Source: JAWKWH01 sp040830725
Lineage (GTDB): Bacteria > Pseudomonadota > Alphaproteobacteria > Rhizobiales > Rhizobiaceae
Direction: 5' to 3'
NCBI GenBank assembly: GCA_040830725.1
Contig: JBFOMG010000013.1
Span: forward strand, 160,198 to 224,197
DNA: 64,000 bases
The position numbers and the translations under genes were made by a program. The notes under the pieces are model-generated. The model ran no database searches and was not told where the DNA came from. It saw only the letters and a list, made by a program, of their open reading frames with translations. Every line of letters begins with the position of its first letter. The stretch's first letter is position 1. Shown piece by piece: positions 32,636 to 42,119 of the stretch.

Positions 32636-33823
32636 CTATTCGTTAGCCGTCACTTTCACCCCAAGCTGGTTGGGCAATTGTTCCGGTGCGCTCATGCCGC
32701 CGGCAATGAGCATGGCAATTGGCAGCGGTTCGCCAGGGTCCGCACTGACCTCGATGCTTTGCGGATTATCCAGATAGGCCGAAACAGCGGCGGTCACCTG
32801 CGCAGTGAAATCCGGGTTGTTCAACTGCGCCATCGCAAACGGGAGGATTGCCTTGGCCTGATTGGCGATATCCGACGGCTTCATCCCCTGCTGGTCGGCA
32901 ACGAACTGAAGAACCTTGTTCGTCAGGGATTGGTCATCGAACCGTACCTTGGCGGAATGGAAGGTGATTTGTTGCATCAAACCGAGCATCGCCAAGCCGG
33001 TATTCTCGTCCTCGCCCTCCTCCATCATCTTCTTTTGCATGGTCTGCATGGATTCCAGGAATTCCAACGTGTAGCCGCCTATATCGAGGTTGAAATCCAA
33101 CGTGCCCGCATCCTTGACACTAAGCGCCATCTTGTTGATCGCCATCTGGCCGTCATCGGTATTCCAGGTGCCGTGCGAATCCATCGACCCCTCAACAACG
33201 CTGTAGCCGAGGGCCGCAAATACAGCGCGCGCCTCCGCCTCAGGGAACGAGGCCGAGTTGATCGTGAACCCCTCAATTGTCGTCGTGAAATCGGCTTGCC
33301 CGCCGTCTTCGGGAATATTCATCACGGCATTGAGATTGGCCATGTTGAAGATTTCACCGTCCGGTCCAGTTACGTTGATCAATGCCAATGCAATGCCGGT
33401 GTAAGGCACGATCGACCGCATGGATTTCTCAGCGCCTTCCGGTGGCAAAACCAGACCTGACAGCGTGGCACCGCTCATCGAAACCTTGATGCCGTCTTCT
33501 TCAAGCGAATAGTCGGGTAACGACACCAACTCGACAGTGTACGTGCCATCGTCGGCCTCGGCGACGCCGTTGAGGACCACGGCGCCAACTTCCACTTCAT
33601 CGCCAGCACCGGCCAGACCTGCTTTTACACCTTCCAGAACAATGGCATCACCATTGACGCTTGAAGACGCCCACGAAATTGAATAACCGGAGTTTGCCAG
33701 CGTGCCTGCCAGTCTGCCGGCGACATCTTCAGCCTCAAAGGCATATGCAGGAGAGAAACAGAGAACTGAAAACGCGGTTGAGGCGGCCAGCAGTGTTTTG
33801 GTGGGAAAGCAGACGGTCATCAT
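32636..33823 (-). CDS. Exported protein of unknown function
   Basis: This 395-residue protein has a Sec signal peptide (PTKTLLAASTAFSVLCFSP, cleavage at AYA-FE) and no domain I recognise with certainty; alternating beta-strand patterns such as YTVELVSLPDYSLEEDGIKV and LDFNLDIGGYTLEF resemble large periplasmic beta-rich proteins of the DUF945/AsmA type. The start at 33823 follows AAGGAAAACA; the upstream frame contains a Cys-rich stretch that does not look coding. It is divergent from the alpha/beta-hydrolase gene. The convergent peptidase stop lies 34 bp away. Confidence 0.65.
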   Translation of the reverse strand: MMTVCFPTKTLLAASTAFSVLCFSPAYAFEAEDVAGRLAGTLANSGYSISWASSSVNGDAIVLEGVKAGLAGAGDEVEVGAVVLNGVAEADDGTYTVELVSLPDYSLEEDGIKVSMSGATLSGLVLPPEGAEKSMRSIVPYTGIALALINVTGPDGEIFNMANLNAVMNIPEDGGQADFTTTIEGFTINSASFPEAEARAVFAALGYSVVEGSMDSHGTWNTDDGQMAINKMALSVKDAGTLDFNLDIGGYTLEFLESMQTMQKKMMEEGEDENTGLAMLGLMQQITFHSAKVRFDDQSLTNKVLQFVADQQGMKPSDIANQAKAILPFAMAQLNNPDFTAQVTAAVSAYLDNPQSIEVSADPGEPLPIAMLIAGGMSAPEQLPNQLGVKVTANE

Positions 33824-33962
33824 TGTTTTCCTTCGACAAAAAATTAACACGCCGCATTGCATCATGCGGCACGGACTGCAAAAGATCAGCAAATTGTGCA
33901 ATTGTCATGATGCGCGATTTTGGGGCCGGTTGGCAAATGCCAAGTTTGGGAATCCGGACAGG

Positions 33963-34835
33963 GTGGTAAAGGAATTGACAGCAGAAACCATATTTCGCCG
34001 TTATTCGTGGGCGCTCGCATTGTTTTTTGCGCTCATTTTAGCGCCGGCTGAAGCATTTGCAGTTAAGCTTACAGAAGGCATCACCTATTCGCGTGGATTG
34101 AAGCTTGACATTCACGCGCCAGACAATGCCGGGAAACGATTTCTGTTTGTCAGAACAGGAAAACTGGTGCCGGTTGTGCTCTATGTACATGGCGGTGGCT
34201 GGGTAAAGGGATCACGCAAAAAGGTCTACGGCTTACCCGAATGGTTGACCTCGCGAGGCTACATCCTGGTTGCGATCGACTATCGAAAAGTTCCTCGTAC
34301 GACTATTGATGGTCAGGTCAATGACGTGGCTCGTGCAATCGCCTGGACCGCGCGCAATATCAAGCGGTATGGCGGGGACCCGGACCGGATCGTGATCATG
34401 GGCCACTCGGCAGGCGCACATCTTGTTGCCATGGCGGCCGCTCAAGGGAAAGCCGGAAATATCCGAGGTGTCATCCCAAACGATGTGCAAGCCTACGACA
34501 TTGTCGCCTACGTTACTAAACGTGGCACGATCGGCCCGATGTTCGGCCGGGCGTTTTCCGATAACCCGAAAAACTGGGTTCGCTGGTCACCCATCACCTA
34601 CGCGCGACGCGCGTCGGGATTGCCGCCACATCTGGTGATGTATTCGCGCAGCCAAGGCGAGCGCCGCAGGTCAATATCGATTGGCTATGCCAATGTGCTC
34701 AAGAGCCGGGGTGTCCGTGTTTCTGTGTTCCACGGAACCAAATACTCACATGGCGCGATTGCTTCCCGGCTTGGCCGTCCCGGCGATTCGGCGACTGCGG
34801 CTGTCGAAAAATTCCTCAGACGAGTGATGCGATAG
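33963..34835 (+). CDS. Exported alpha/beta hydrolase (BD-FAE/esterase type)
   Basis: This 290-residue alpha/beta hydrolase has a signal peptide (RRYSWALALFFALILAPAEA) and shows the oxyanion-hole motif VVLYVHGGGWVKGS, the nucleophile elbow MGHSAGAHL and a late His in FHGTKYSHGAI. The Asp of the triad is probably in PNDVQAYDIV or nearby. It resembles carboxylesterase/arylformamidase-like BD-FAE proteins acting on esters in the periplasm. The start is uncertain: GTG at 33963 was chosen because it gives a clean signal peptide, and no ATG is available there. It is divergent from the unknown exported-protein gene. Confidence 0.75.
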   Translation: MVKELTAETIFRRYSWALALFFALILAPAEAFAVKLTEGITYSRGLKLDIHAPDNAGKRFLFVRTGKLVPVVLYVHGGGWVKGSRKKVYGLPEWLTSRGYILVAIDYRKVPRTTIDGQVNDVARAIAWTARNIKRYGGDPDRIVIMGHSAGAHLVAMAAAQGKAGNIRGVIPNDVQAYDIVAYVTKRGTIGPMFGRAFSDNPKNWVRWSPITYARRASGLPPHLVMYSRSQGERRRSISIGYANVLKSRGVRVSVFHGTKYSHGAIASRLGRPGDSATAAVEKFLRRVMR

Positions 34836-34937
34836 CTCCGCACCCAGAGTTTCAATCTTCCGCATTTTGCTCTAAAGCCGGACGCTCTTCCTGGCCGGCT
34901 TGGCCGCGGTAAGATTTTTACAAAATAGAGACTCCGA

Positions 34938-36059
34938 ATGAATCGCCCAAACGAGCCACAACCCCGCTCCGGCATCATGGATATCGCCGCCTATGTACCT
35001 GGCCGCGAAACGGTCGCCGGTGTGAGCAAGGTTTGGAAGCTGTCGTCCAATGAAACGCCGCTCGGCCCGTCTCCTGCGGCCAAAAACGCGTTGGCAGCGG
35101 GTACAGCCCATCCCGAGCTCTATCCGGACGGCCAAGCGACTGAACTTCGTGAGGCCATCGCGGAAGTGCACGGGTTGAATGCAGCCAACATCGTCTGCGG
35201 CAACGGTTCCGACGATTTGCTGGCGTTGCTGGCCCAGACTTATTTGTCTCTGGGTGACGAAGGCATTTTCACCGAACACGGATTTCTCGTTTACAAGATC
35301 CAGATATTGGCCGCCGGAGCAAAGCCTGTGGTGGTTGCCGAGACGGATGAACGGGCGGATGTCGACGCGATCCTGGCTGCGGTAACCGGTCGAACCAAAA
35401 TCGTTTTTCTTGCCAACCCGAACAATCCGACGGGCACCTACCTGCCCTTCGAGGAAATACGCCGGCTTCATGCGGGCCTGCCTGCCAATGTGGTGCTCGT
35501 GTTGGATGCCGCCTATGCCGAATATGTGCGCCGCAATGACTATGAGGCCGGAATTGAGCTGGTTTCCTCCTCAAAGAATGTGGTGATGACCCGAACGTTT
35601 TCGAAGATTTACGGTCTTGCGGGCCTCCGGATTGGTTGGATGTACGCACCGGCGGCGATTGCCGACGCGGTCAATCGCATCCGTGGTCCGTTCAACCTGA
35701 ATTCGGCAGCGATTGCTGCTGGTGCCGCTGCCGTTCGCGACCGGGCACATGTGGAAGCGGCAGTTCGTCACAATACGCAATGGCTTGAGGAACTGACCTC
35801 CAGATTGGCGGCAACCGGCCTTCGCATCACTCCCAGCGCCGCCAACTTCATCCTGATTCACTTCCCGGAAGATGACCCGGACAAATCCGCCGGGGCGGCC
35901 GATGCGTTTCTTTGCGCCCGCGGCTATGTGTTGCGGCGGGTCACCGCCTACGGTTTTCCAAATGCGTTGCGAATGACCGTCGGTAGCCAAGAGGCAAATA
36001 TGGGCGTGATCGCGGCTCTGACTGAATTCATGAAGGCGAAATCCGATGCCAATGTTTGA
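34938..36059 (+). CDS. hisC: Histidinol-phosphate aminotransferase
   Basis: HisC, 373 residues, is a fold-type I PLP enzyme that transaminates histidinol phosphate in histidine synthesis, and in this group may also act on aromatic amino acids. The N-terminal KLSSNETPLGPSP and the PLP-lysine motif MTRTFSKIYGLAGLRIGW are diagnostic, with AAYAEYVRRNDYEA around the cofactor. It overlaps the cyclohexadienyl dehydrogenase gene by 14 bp, which favours a tyrosine/phenylalanine role as well. Confidence 0.92.
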   Translation: MNRPNEPQPRSGIMDIAAYVPGRETVAGVSKVWKLSSNETPLGPSPAAKNALAAGTAHPELYPDGQATELREAIAEVHGLNAANIVCGNGSDDLLALLAQTYLSLGDEGIFTEHGFLVYKIQILAAGAKPVVVAETDERADVDAILAAVTGRTKIVFLANPNNPTGTYLPFEEIRRLHAGLPANVVLVLDAAYAEYVRRNDYEAGIELVSSSKNVVMTRTFSKIYGLAGLRIGWMYAPAAIADAVNRIRGPFNLNSAAIAAGAAAVRDRAHVEAAVRHNTQWLEELTSRLAATGLRITPSAANFILIHFPEDDPDKSAGAADAFLCARGYVLRRVTAYGFPNALRMTVGSQEANMGVIAALTEFMKAKSDANV

Positions 36060-36975
36060 CAAAATTGCACTTCTCGGCGTCGGCCTTATCGGATCGTCAC
36101 TGGCCCATGTTATCCGGCAGGAAAAGCTGGCCGGTCATATTGCGATTTCCACGCGCAGTATCGAGACGTTGAAGCGTGCGGAAGAACTCGGGCTTGGCGA
36201 CAGCTATCATGCCGAGGCTGCTGAAGCGGCCGTAAATGCGGACCTGGTCATTATGTCGGTACCCGTTGGCGCGTCCGGCGCAGTCGCAGCTCAAATCGGG
36301 TCGGTTCTGAAACCTGGAGCAATTCTGACCGACGCCGGTTCGACCAAGGGTTCTGTTGTTCGCGATGTTGCTCCTCATGTTCCAAGTGGCGTGCATTTCA
36401 TTCCGGGCCACCCGATTGCCGGTACAGAACAATCCGGTCCCGACGCCGGGTTTGCCTCCCTGTTTGAAGGGCGCTGGGTCATTCTGACACCAAAGCAAGA
36501 TGTCGACGCGGAGGCTGTCGCCAAACTGACGCAATTTTGGGAAGCATGCGGTTCGACCGTCGACAAAATGGATGCAGATCACCATGACATGGTGCTCGCC
36601 ATCGTGTCCCATTTGCCGCACATCATCGCTTACAATATCGTTGGCACGGCTGACGACTTGGAGTCGGTCACGAAGTCTGAGGTGATCAAATATTCAGCAT
36701 CCGGCTTTCGCGACTTTACCCGCCTTGCAGCATCCGACCCCACAATGTGGCGAGATGTCTGTCTTTCAAACCGGGATGCGATTTTGGAGATGCTGGCGCG
36801 GTTTTCGGAAGATTTGTCGGCACTGCAGCGCGCCATTCGCTGGGGCGATGGCGACAAGCTGTTCGACATGTTCACCCACACACGTGCCATTCGCCGCTCC
36901 ATTATCGAGGCTGGTCAGGAAATCGATGCGCCCGACTTTGGCCGCCATGTGGTCGAACACCCTGAGGAGAGCTGA
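36046..36975 (+). CDS. tyrC: Prephenate/arogenate dehydrogenase
   Basis: This 309-residue dehydrogenase makes hydroxyphenylpyruvate or tyrosine from prephenate or arogenate with NAD(P). The Rossmann start is LLGVGLIGSSLAHVIR, with TDAGSTKGSVV and HFIPGHPIAGTEQSGPDAGF, which include the conserved His and the substrate-binding residues. It overlaps hisC by 14 bp, an arrangement common in this order. It lacks the ACT and chorismate-mutase domains of other TyrA proteins. Confidence 0.92.
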   Translation: MPMFDKIALLGVGLIGSSLAHVIRQEKLAGHIAISTRSIETLKRAEELGLGDSYHAEAAEAAVNADLVIMSVPVGASGAVAAQIGSVLKPGAILTDAGSTKGSVVRDVAPHVPSGVHFIPGHPIAGTEQSGPDAGFASLFEGRWVILTPKQDVDAEAVAKLTQFWEACGSTVDKMDADHHDMVLAIVSHLPHIIAYNIVGTADDLESVTKSEVIKYSASGFRDFTRLAASDPTMWRDVCLSNRDAILEMLARFSEDLSALQRAIRWGDGDKLFDMFTHTRAIRRSIIEAGQEIDAPDFGRHVVEHPEES

Positions 36976-37010
36976 AATGTCTCCGGTTTTCGGCCCATCC
37001 GGATGAGGCG

Positions 37011-38198
37011 ATGAAAGCCCGGTCGATCACGCTTCTCCTGATCGCCGAGGTGGCGGGCATGAGCCTGTGGTTCGTCTCTGCTGCGATATTGCCGGAGATG
37101 ATCCAGGAGAGCGCTATCACGCCATCAAGGCAGGCGGCGTTATCAAGCAGCGTGCAATTGGGATTTGTTGCCGGGGCGCTGATTTCGGCCATATTGGGTC
37201 TTGCTGACCAGTATGACCCCAGGCGGGTCTTTGCGATCTCGGCGGTGTGTGCGGCGCTTGTAAACGCTGTTCTGCTGGTTGCCGAACCGGGGGGTAACAT
37301 AGCCATTGCTGCCCGGTTTCTGACCGGCGCACTGCTCGCAGGCGTCTATCCGGTCGGCATGAAAATAGCCGTTGGCTGGGGTGACCGTGACCGCGGTCTT
37401 TTGGTCGGATCACTGGTCGGTGCGCTGACACTCGGTAACGCATTGCCGCACCTGATTTCGCTTGGCGGTGGTTCCGACTGGCGTTTCACGGTGATTGTCG
37501 CATCGATTATCTGTGCACTTGCAGGAGTGCTCTGTTTGGCCGTTCAACTTGGACCACATCATGGTACGGCAGCGCGGTTCGATCCCCGGGTCATCACGCA
37601 AGCATGGACAAACCGGCGCGTTCGTCTCGCTTATTTCGGATATTTCGGCCACATGTGGGAGCTGTTTTCCATGTGGGCCTGGATCGGCGTGGCAACAGCG
37701 ATTTCCTACAGCCTTACAATGCCGGAAGCTGATGCTTTGTGGTTGGCCAAGCTCACGGCTTTCTGCGCCATCGCCATAGGTGGCTTTGCCTGTGTTCCCG
37801 CCGGCTACTGGGCCGACCGCATCGGCAAGGCGGAAGTAGCGGCCATTGCGATGATCGTCAGCAGTATTTCGGCCATAGCTACCGCCTTCACATTTGGCGG
37901 CCCTGGATGGCTCACCTTCGCTGTTGTCATGGTCTGGGGCGTGTCCGTCATACCGGATTCGGCGCAGTTCTCGGCGCTTGTTGCCGATGCCTCACCTCCG
38001 GAGCACGCTGGCAGCCTGATGACTTTTCAGACCGCGATCGGCTTTGCGCTGACCTTCTTCACCGTGCAAGTAACACCGGTTGCCGCAGATGCTTTCGGCT
38101 GGCCCATCGTAATTGCCGCCATGGCAGTTGGCCCGCTGCTGGGTATCATTGCAATGCTGCAATTGCGGGCAATGGGTCCGGCAAAGTCTTCAGGATAA
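37011..38198 (+). CDS. MFS transporter
   Basis: This 395-residue major facilitator has 12 predicted transmembrane helices. The first helix is SITLLLIAEVAGMSLWFVSA, and the loop between helices 2 and 3 has LADQYDPRRVFAIS, a degenerate form of the family's conserved loop motif. Helix 4-5 contains RFLTGALLAGVYPVGMKIAV, with VPAGYWADRIGKAEVA in the second half. It follows tyrC by 35 bp and may be co-transcribed. The substrate is unknown. Confidence 0.82.
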   Translation: MKARSITLLLIAEVAGMSLWFVSAAILPEMIQESAITPSRQAALSSSVQLGFVAGALISAILGLADQYDPRRVFAISAVCAALVNAVLLVAEPGGNIAIAARFLTGALLAGVYPVGMKIAVGWGDRDRGLLVGSLVGALTLGNALPHLISLGGGSDWRFTVIVASIICALAGVLCLAVQLGPHHGTAARFDPRVITQAWTNRRVRLAYFGYFGHMWELFSMWAWIGVATAISYSLTMPEADALWLAKLTAFCAIAIGGFACVPAGYWADRIGKAEVAAIAMIVSSISAIATAFTFGGPGWLTFAVVMVWGVSVIPDSAQFSALVADASPPEHAGSLMTFQTAIGFALTFFTVQVTPVAADAFGWPIVIAAMAVGPLLGIIAMLQLRAMGPAKSSG

Positions 38199-38314
38199 AC
38201 TTTCTGAATGTTCTGCTGTTAATGTTTTTTCCGAAATCGTGAACTTTCGTGACCGCAGCCCGTCTTGTCCGGCGTTAAAATTGGTTCCATATCGCGCGCA
38301 ACAGGAGTCATGCC

Positions 38315-38827
38315 ATGTTTCGCAGAGAGTTTTTTCTTATCGCCGGAGGCGCAGCGCTCGCTTTTGCCGGTTACCGCGCCAGCCAAGCTGGGACCGCCAG
38401 TGAGATCGACAACGTGACCACCGGTTCGGTCGAAGGCCAGTTTGAAGTCAGTTACACCGATGAAGAATGGCGTTCCATGTTAACAGAGGCGCAGTATCAA
38501 GTGCTTCGTCATGAGGCGACTGAGCGGCCCTTCTCAAGCCCGCTGAACGACGAGAAACGGGCCGGTACGTTCCATTGCGCCGGCTGCGACCTGCCTCTTT
38601 ATTCTTCCGAAACCAAATATGACAGCGGCACTGGCTGGCCGAGTTTTTACGAGGCGCTTCCAAATGCCGTCGGCACGAAAACCGATTATGCGCTCATCTT
38701 CCCGCGCACAGAAGTTCATTGCCGCCGCTGTGGCGGACACCTGGGACACATCTTTGATGATGGCCCTGAGCCGACTGGTATGCGGCACTGCATCAACGGT
38801 GTAGCCATGAAATTCAAGGCAGCATGA
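38315..38827 (+). CDS. msrB: Exported methionine-R-sulfoxide reductase MsrB
   Basis: MsrB, 170 residues, reduces methionine-R-sulfoxide in proteins. Two CxxC pairs (FHCAGCDLPLY and VHCRRCGGHLGHIFDDG) bind the structural zinc, and the catalytic Cys is in RHCINGVAMKF. The N terminus, FRREFFLIAGGAALAFAG, has a twin-arginine-like RREFF motif and a hydrophobic stretch, so the protein is probably exported by Tat to the periplasm. Most MsrB are cytosolic, so the leader is notable. The gene is convergent with DUF2125. Confidence 0.9.
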   Translation: MFRREFFLIAGGAALAFAGYRASQAGTASEIDNVTTGSVEGQFEVSYTDEEWRSMLTEAQYQVLRHEATERPFSSPLNDEKRAGTFHCAGCDLPLYSSETKYDSGTGWPSFYEALPNAVGTKTDYALIFPRTEVHCRRCGGHLGHIFDDGPEPTGMRHCINGVAMKFKAA

Positions 38828-38836
38828 ATTTCGTGT

Positions 38837-39832
38837 TCAAGGCAGCGGTGGAATCTGGCCGAGCTCGAAAAATCCATAGCTTATCTTGCCCTTGACCACG
38901 TGCAGCGGCAGCTCCTGGTCATCACCCAGTGCTTTCAGGCTGGCGGCAAAGTTTTCTATCTCACTCGCGGATTCTGGAAAAGCTTCCGTGGCGATTCGGG
39001 CGAGTTTTTCCACTCCGTCAACTTTGATCGCTATTTGCGCGTTAACCAGGCCCTGATTGTCAACTTCAAACGGGCCCGATGCGCGGATGACGCTGTTGTC
39101 TCCGGGCGACAGATAGGCATTGCGTATTATTCCGCTGTTGCCGCGCAGGCTTTTGTTCGGCGTGGTCGCTAACCGAACGCCTTCGTCAATTGCCAAATCC
39201 AGTCCGCCGCTGATGGCCGGCAAAATGCGATCCTCAAGCAAAGAACGATCGATCAATAGATCGGCAAAACTGGCGGCCAGATCAAGGGCCGAATTGTTGG
39301 GCCGCATATGCGCTTCGATTCGTTTGGCGGTAAACAGATTGCGTATTGATGGACGATCCGCATTCGCCGTGGCGCCGATTTTTCTGCCTTCCAGTGAGAG
39401 ACGTGTCGGCAGGGGTGAGGCGAGACGCACACTGGAACGCAGGTTTTCCCAATCAAACGTCAGCGGCGGAAATCCGCGGATTTCAAGTTTGGCATTGCCG
39501 TCCAGTTCGCTGACAAGAAATGTCGGATTGTAGACTTGGGCTGCAGACCGGAACGCACCTGCCGTAAACACCAATCCCTCAACCTGATGCTCAAACACAA
39601 CCCGGTCGCAGTTGAGTCCCAGCCTGAACGGGAAGCCGTTCACCCGGTTGTTGTCACAGTTAAACCTGATCCCGTTGCCATTGACCGATGCAATGGTTTT
39701 CGAGGCTTCTTGATCGACCAGACTGGCGACATAATACCAACCGCCCGTATAGGCAGCGATTGCAAAAACGATTGCGGCCGCAAGCCAGGCAAATCGGCGG
39801 CTGGAGGGTGATCTGGTTGTCTGCTCGGCCAT
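38837..39832 (-). CDS. DUF2125 exported protein
   Basis: This 331-residue protein belongs to DUF2125 (PF09898), a family of alphaproteobacterial periplasmic proteins of unknown function. A transmembrane or signal helix (RFAWLAAAIVFAIAAYTGGWY) at about residues 13-33 is followed by the conserved CDNNRVNGFPFRLGLNCDRV, which includes two Cys residues able to pair. The body is beta-rich. It is convergent with msrB and divergent from chaC. Confidence 0.82.
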   Translation of the reverse strand: MAEQTTRSPSSRRFAWLAAAIVFAIAAYTGGWYYVASLVDQEASKTIASVNGNGIRFNCDNNRVNGFPFRLGLNCDRVVFEHQVEGLVFTAGAFRSAAQVYNPTFLVSELDGNAKLEIRGFPPLTFDWENLRSSVRLASPLPTRLSLEGRKIGATANADRPSIRNLFTAKRIEAHMRPNNSALDLAASFADLLIDRSLLEDRILPAISGGLDLAIDEGVRLATTPNKSLRGNSGIIRNAYLSPGDNSVIRASGPFEVDNQGLVNAQIAIKVDGVEKLARIATEAFPESASEIENFAASLKALGDDQELPLHVVKGKISYGFFELGQIPPLP

Positions 39833-39890
39833 CTTGTTTTAGGTCAGGCTTCCGCCATTTGGCGGTTGTTAGACTATATTGGTGTGCGGT

Positions 39891-40409
39891 ATGGGCGATT
39901 TTTGGGTGTTTGGCTATGGCTCCCTGATCTGGAAGCCGGGATTTGCTCATACTGAAACGCAACGTGCACATCTTTATGGCTATCGCCGTGCGCTGTGCAT
40001 ACGTTCCTGGGTCCATCGCGGCACTCAGCAGCGTCCGGGACTTGTGCTCGGGCTCGACCGTGGCGGCTCATGCACAGGTCTTGCGTTCCGGGTGCCTGGC
40101 GAACTGCGCGATGAAGTGATCAATTACCTTCGCGCCCGCGAACTGGTGACGAATGTCTATTTGGAGCGCGAACTGTCGGTCAAACTGGAAAGCGGCGAGC
40201 GGGCCGTGGCGATCGGCTATGTCGTCGACCGCAATCACGAACAATATGCCGGCGCGCTGCACGTAGAGGAAGCGGTTGCCGGTGTTCGCGGCTCGGTTGG
40301 CCTGTCAGGCCGCAACGAGGAATATGTCACCAGTACAGTGGAACACCTGCAAGCGCTCGGCATTCGCGATCATTGGCTGGAAGCAGTGGCGCACAAGCTG
40401 GCAGAGTGA
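39891..40409 (+). CDS. Gamma-glutamylcyclotransferase, ChaC family
   Basis: This 172-residue protein should cleave glutathione or another gamma-glutamyl compound to 5-oxoproline. The substrate-binding motif VFGYGSLIWKPGF, the tryptophan-rich CIRSWVHRG and the C-terminal GLSGRNEEYVTSTVEHLQ are typical of ChaC proteins, in which a Glu near the middle is catalytic. The ATG at 39891 was chosen over a TTG four codons upstream. It is convergent with the plsC gene. Confidence 0.88.
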   Translation: MGDFWVFGYGSLIWKPGFAHTETQRAHLYGYRRALCIRSWVHRGTQQRPGLVLGLDRGGSCTGLAFRVPGELRDEVINYLRARELVTNVYLERELSVKLESGERAVAIGYVVDRNHEQYAGALHVEEAVAGVRGSVGLSGRNEEYVTSTVEHLQALGIRDHWLEAVAHKLAE

Positions 40410-40419
40410 TTATCCAATC

Positions 40420-41208
40420 TCAAACTTCCACGCCAAGCTCTTGAAGGCGATTCTTTGCCGTCGGCGGCAGCGGTGGAGGCGATTCCGACCGTGCAGCCTC
40501 GATCAGCAATTCGTCGCAAACCGCCTCCGTTTCCCTCACAAGGCGCTCGAGGAATTCTTCCTTTCCTAGTCCGGGCGGTATGGGCGGCAGAATACGGGCC
40601 TTCAACGTGCCGGGGTAGCGCAGAAACTTCCTCCGCGGCCAATAGAGCCCGGCGACATGGGCGATGGGGACAACCGGAAGTTCGAGGCGATGGTACAGTT
40701 CCACAATACCCCATTTGTAAGCCGGCTCTGCACCGGGGGCGCGACGGGTTCCTTCCGGATAAATGATGAGTTGCCGTTCGCGGTTGGCCATCAATTCTTT
40801 TGCCGCCCTGACTGCCTGTTTCAACGCCTTTGAACGACTGCCGCGGTTTACCGGTATCATTTGCATTTTGATGATGTACCAGCCGAACAACGGGATCCAC
40901 TGCAGCTCGCGCTTCAAGATGTAGAGCGCGTCTGGAACCCAGGGCAGAAATGCATATGCGTCGAAGAATGATTGGTGCTTCGGTGCCAAAATGTAGGATC
41001 CCTCGGGTAGGTTTTCCTGACCGCTCAACTCAAACCTCGTGCCGACAATTTTCTCTTGCAGCCAGATATTCGTCCGGGCCCAAAATTTCGGTACCCACCA
41101 GGCAGTCTTTGGCGGTGTCAGAAAATAAAACGGGGTGAATACGATCATCTCGATGATGATGGCGACATAAAAGGCGACATTGAAGAGGAAAGAGCGGATG
41201 GCGATCAT
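40420..41208 (-). CDS. plsC: 1-acyl-sn-glycerol-3-phosphate acyltransferase
   Basis: This 262-residue membrane-bound acyltransferase makes phosphatidic acid from lysophosphatidic acid. The HX4D motif is HQSFFDAYAFLPW and the second motif is YPEGTRRAPG. An N-terminal hydrophobic helix (VAFYVAIIIEMIVFTPFYFL) anchors it. A basic, Pro-rich C terminus is normal. It may be a paralogue of the main PlsC. The DUF218 gene upstream is separated by 70 bp. Confidence 0.88.
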   Translation of the reverse strand: MIAIRSFLFNVAFYVAIIIEMIVFTPFYFLTPPKTAWWVPKFWARTNIWLQEKIVGTRFELSGQENLPEGSYILAPKHQSFFDAYAFLPWVPDALYILKRELQWIPLFGWYIIKMQMIPVNRGSRSKALKQAVRAAKELMANRERQLIIYPEGTRRAPGAEPAYKWGIVELYHRLELPVVPIAHVAGLYWPRRKFLRYPGTLKARILPPIPPGLGKEEFLERLVRETEAVCDELLIEAARSESPPPLPPTAKNRLQELGVEV

Positions 41209-41278
41209 TCGAAAAGCGTAACCAGCGACATATGCGATATGAATTGGTTACACGATGTGACCGCGAGAGGGAATGGGG

Positions 41279-41962
41279 TCAACCACCCCGCGCCAACGCC
41301 ATGACATACTTGCCATATTCGGTGAACAGCACCCGCAGCGCATCGGGCTCGGTCAACCAGCCACCGCCGGCGAGGTCGGAGTTGACGACGGGATAGGCGA
41401 CCAGCTTTGCATCGATGACAAGCCGTTCAAATTCCATCAGGCTGCGTGGCATGTGGTAATTGTTGGTCACGATAATCGCCGAAGAGTATCCATTGGATCG
41501 CAGCCACTTGGCGCTCTCTGCCGCATTGCCAATCGTATCAAGCGCCACACGGTCGATATCTATGCAGCAATCGAACAATCCCGCTCCCGCTCCTGTCGCG
41601 GACCGTAAAGCCTGCTCCCGTGCCGACGGATGAACGCCGCTTATCAGGAGGCGCTCCGCCTTGCCCGCCTGTAACAATGAGGTAGCCGCTTTCAGCCGCG
41701 CCTGTCCACCGGTCAGGACAATGATGGAATCGGCTCGCGGCAGGCTGGTTGGTGTTTTCAGATTTGCGACGTGATTGGCGAAGAATACAAACCCGGCAAG
41801 ATAGGCGCACGCGATCAACAAAACCGCGGCAGTGATACCCGCAATCCAACGCGATAGCCGCCGGAACGGATTGGTTCGACGGATATCGATCAAGTCCGGC
41901 CTGGTTGCTTCCCGCAATCGCGATTGTTGATTCGCAGTCATCGTGCTGTCAGGCGTCCGCAT
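41279..41962 (-). CDS. YdcF-family membrane protein (DUF218)
   Basis: This 227-residue protein has an N-terminal transmembrane helix (WIAGITAAVLLIACAYLAGF) and a periplasmic DUF218 domain: ADSIIVLTGGQARLKAATSL, ISGVHPSAREQALRSA and a C-terminal IVTNNYHMPRSLMEFERL. The domain resembles SanA/YdcF proteins connected with envelope integrity. The start at 41962 has GGGGAACG 5 nt upstream; an earlier Met at 42025 and a later one at 41941 are alternatives. It lies downstream of ftsX. Confidence 0.85.
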   Translation of the reverse strand: MRTPDSTMTANQQSRLREATRPDLIDIRRTNPFRRLSRWIAGITAAVLLIACAYLAGFVFFANHVANLKTPTSLPRADSIIVLTGGQARLKAATSLLQAGKAERLLISGVHPSAREQALRSATGAGAGLFDCCIDIDRVALDTIGNAAESAKWLRSNGYSSAIIVTNNYHMPRSLMEFERLVIDAKLVAYPVVNSDLAGGGWLTEPDALRVLFTEYGKYVMALARGG

Positions 41963-42119
41963 CGTTCCCCGATGCAACAATTTAAAGCCGAAATTACGGC
42001 AAGTGTCAGTGCAGGTTGCCAACAATTCCCAACATTCACTTTCGCTAAGATATTTTGTGTGATTGTACGTCGGCTTGCTGTTCTGTCTGGAGCGAGGTCA
42101 CATTATCCCCACCGGAGGA

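Noticed and set aside
32363..33460. 365-codon plus-strand frame
   Set aside because: It overlaps the peptidase end and runs antisense to the exported-protein gene; the translation looks random.
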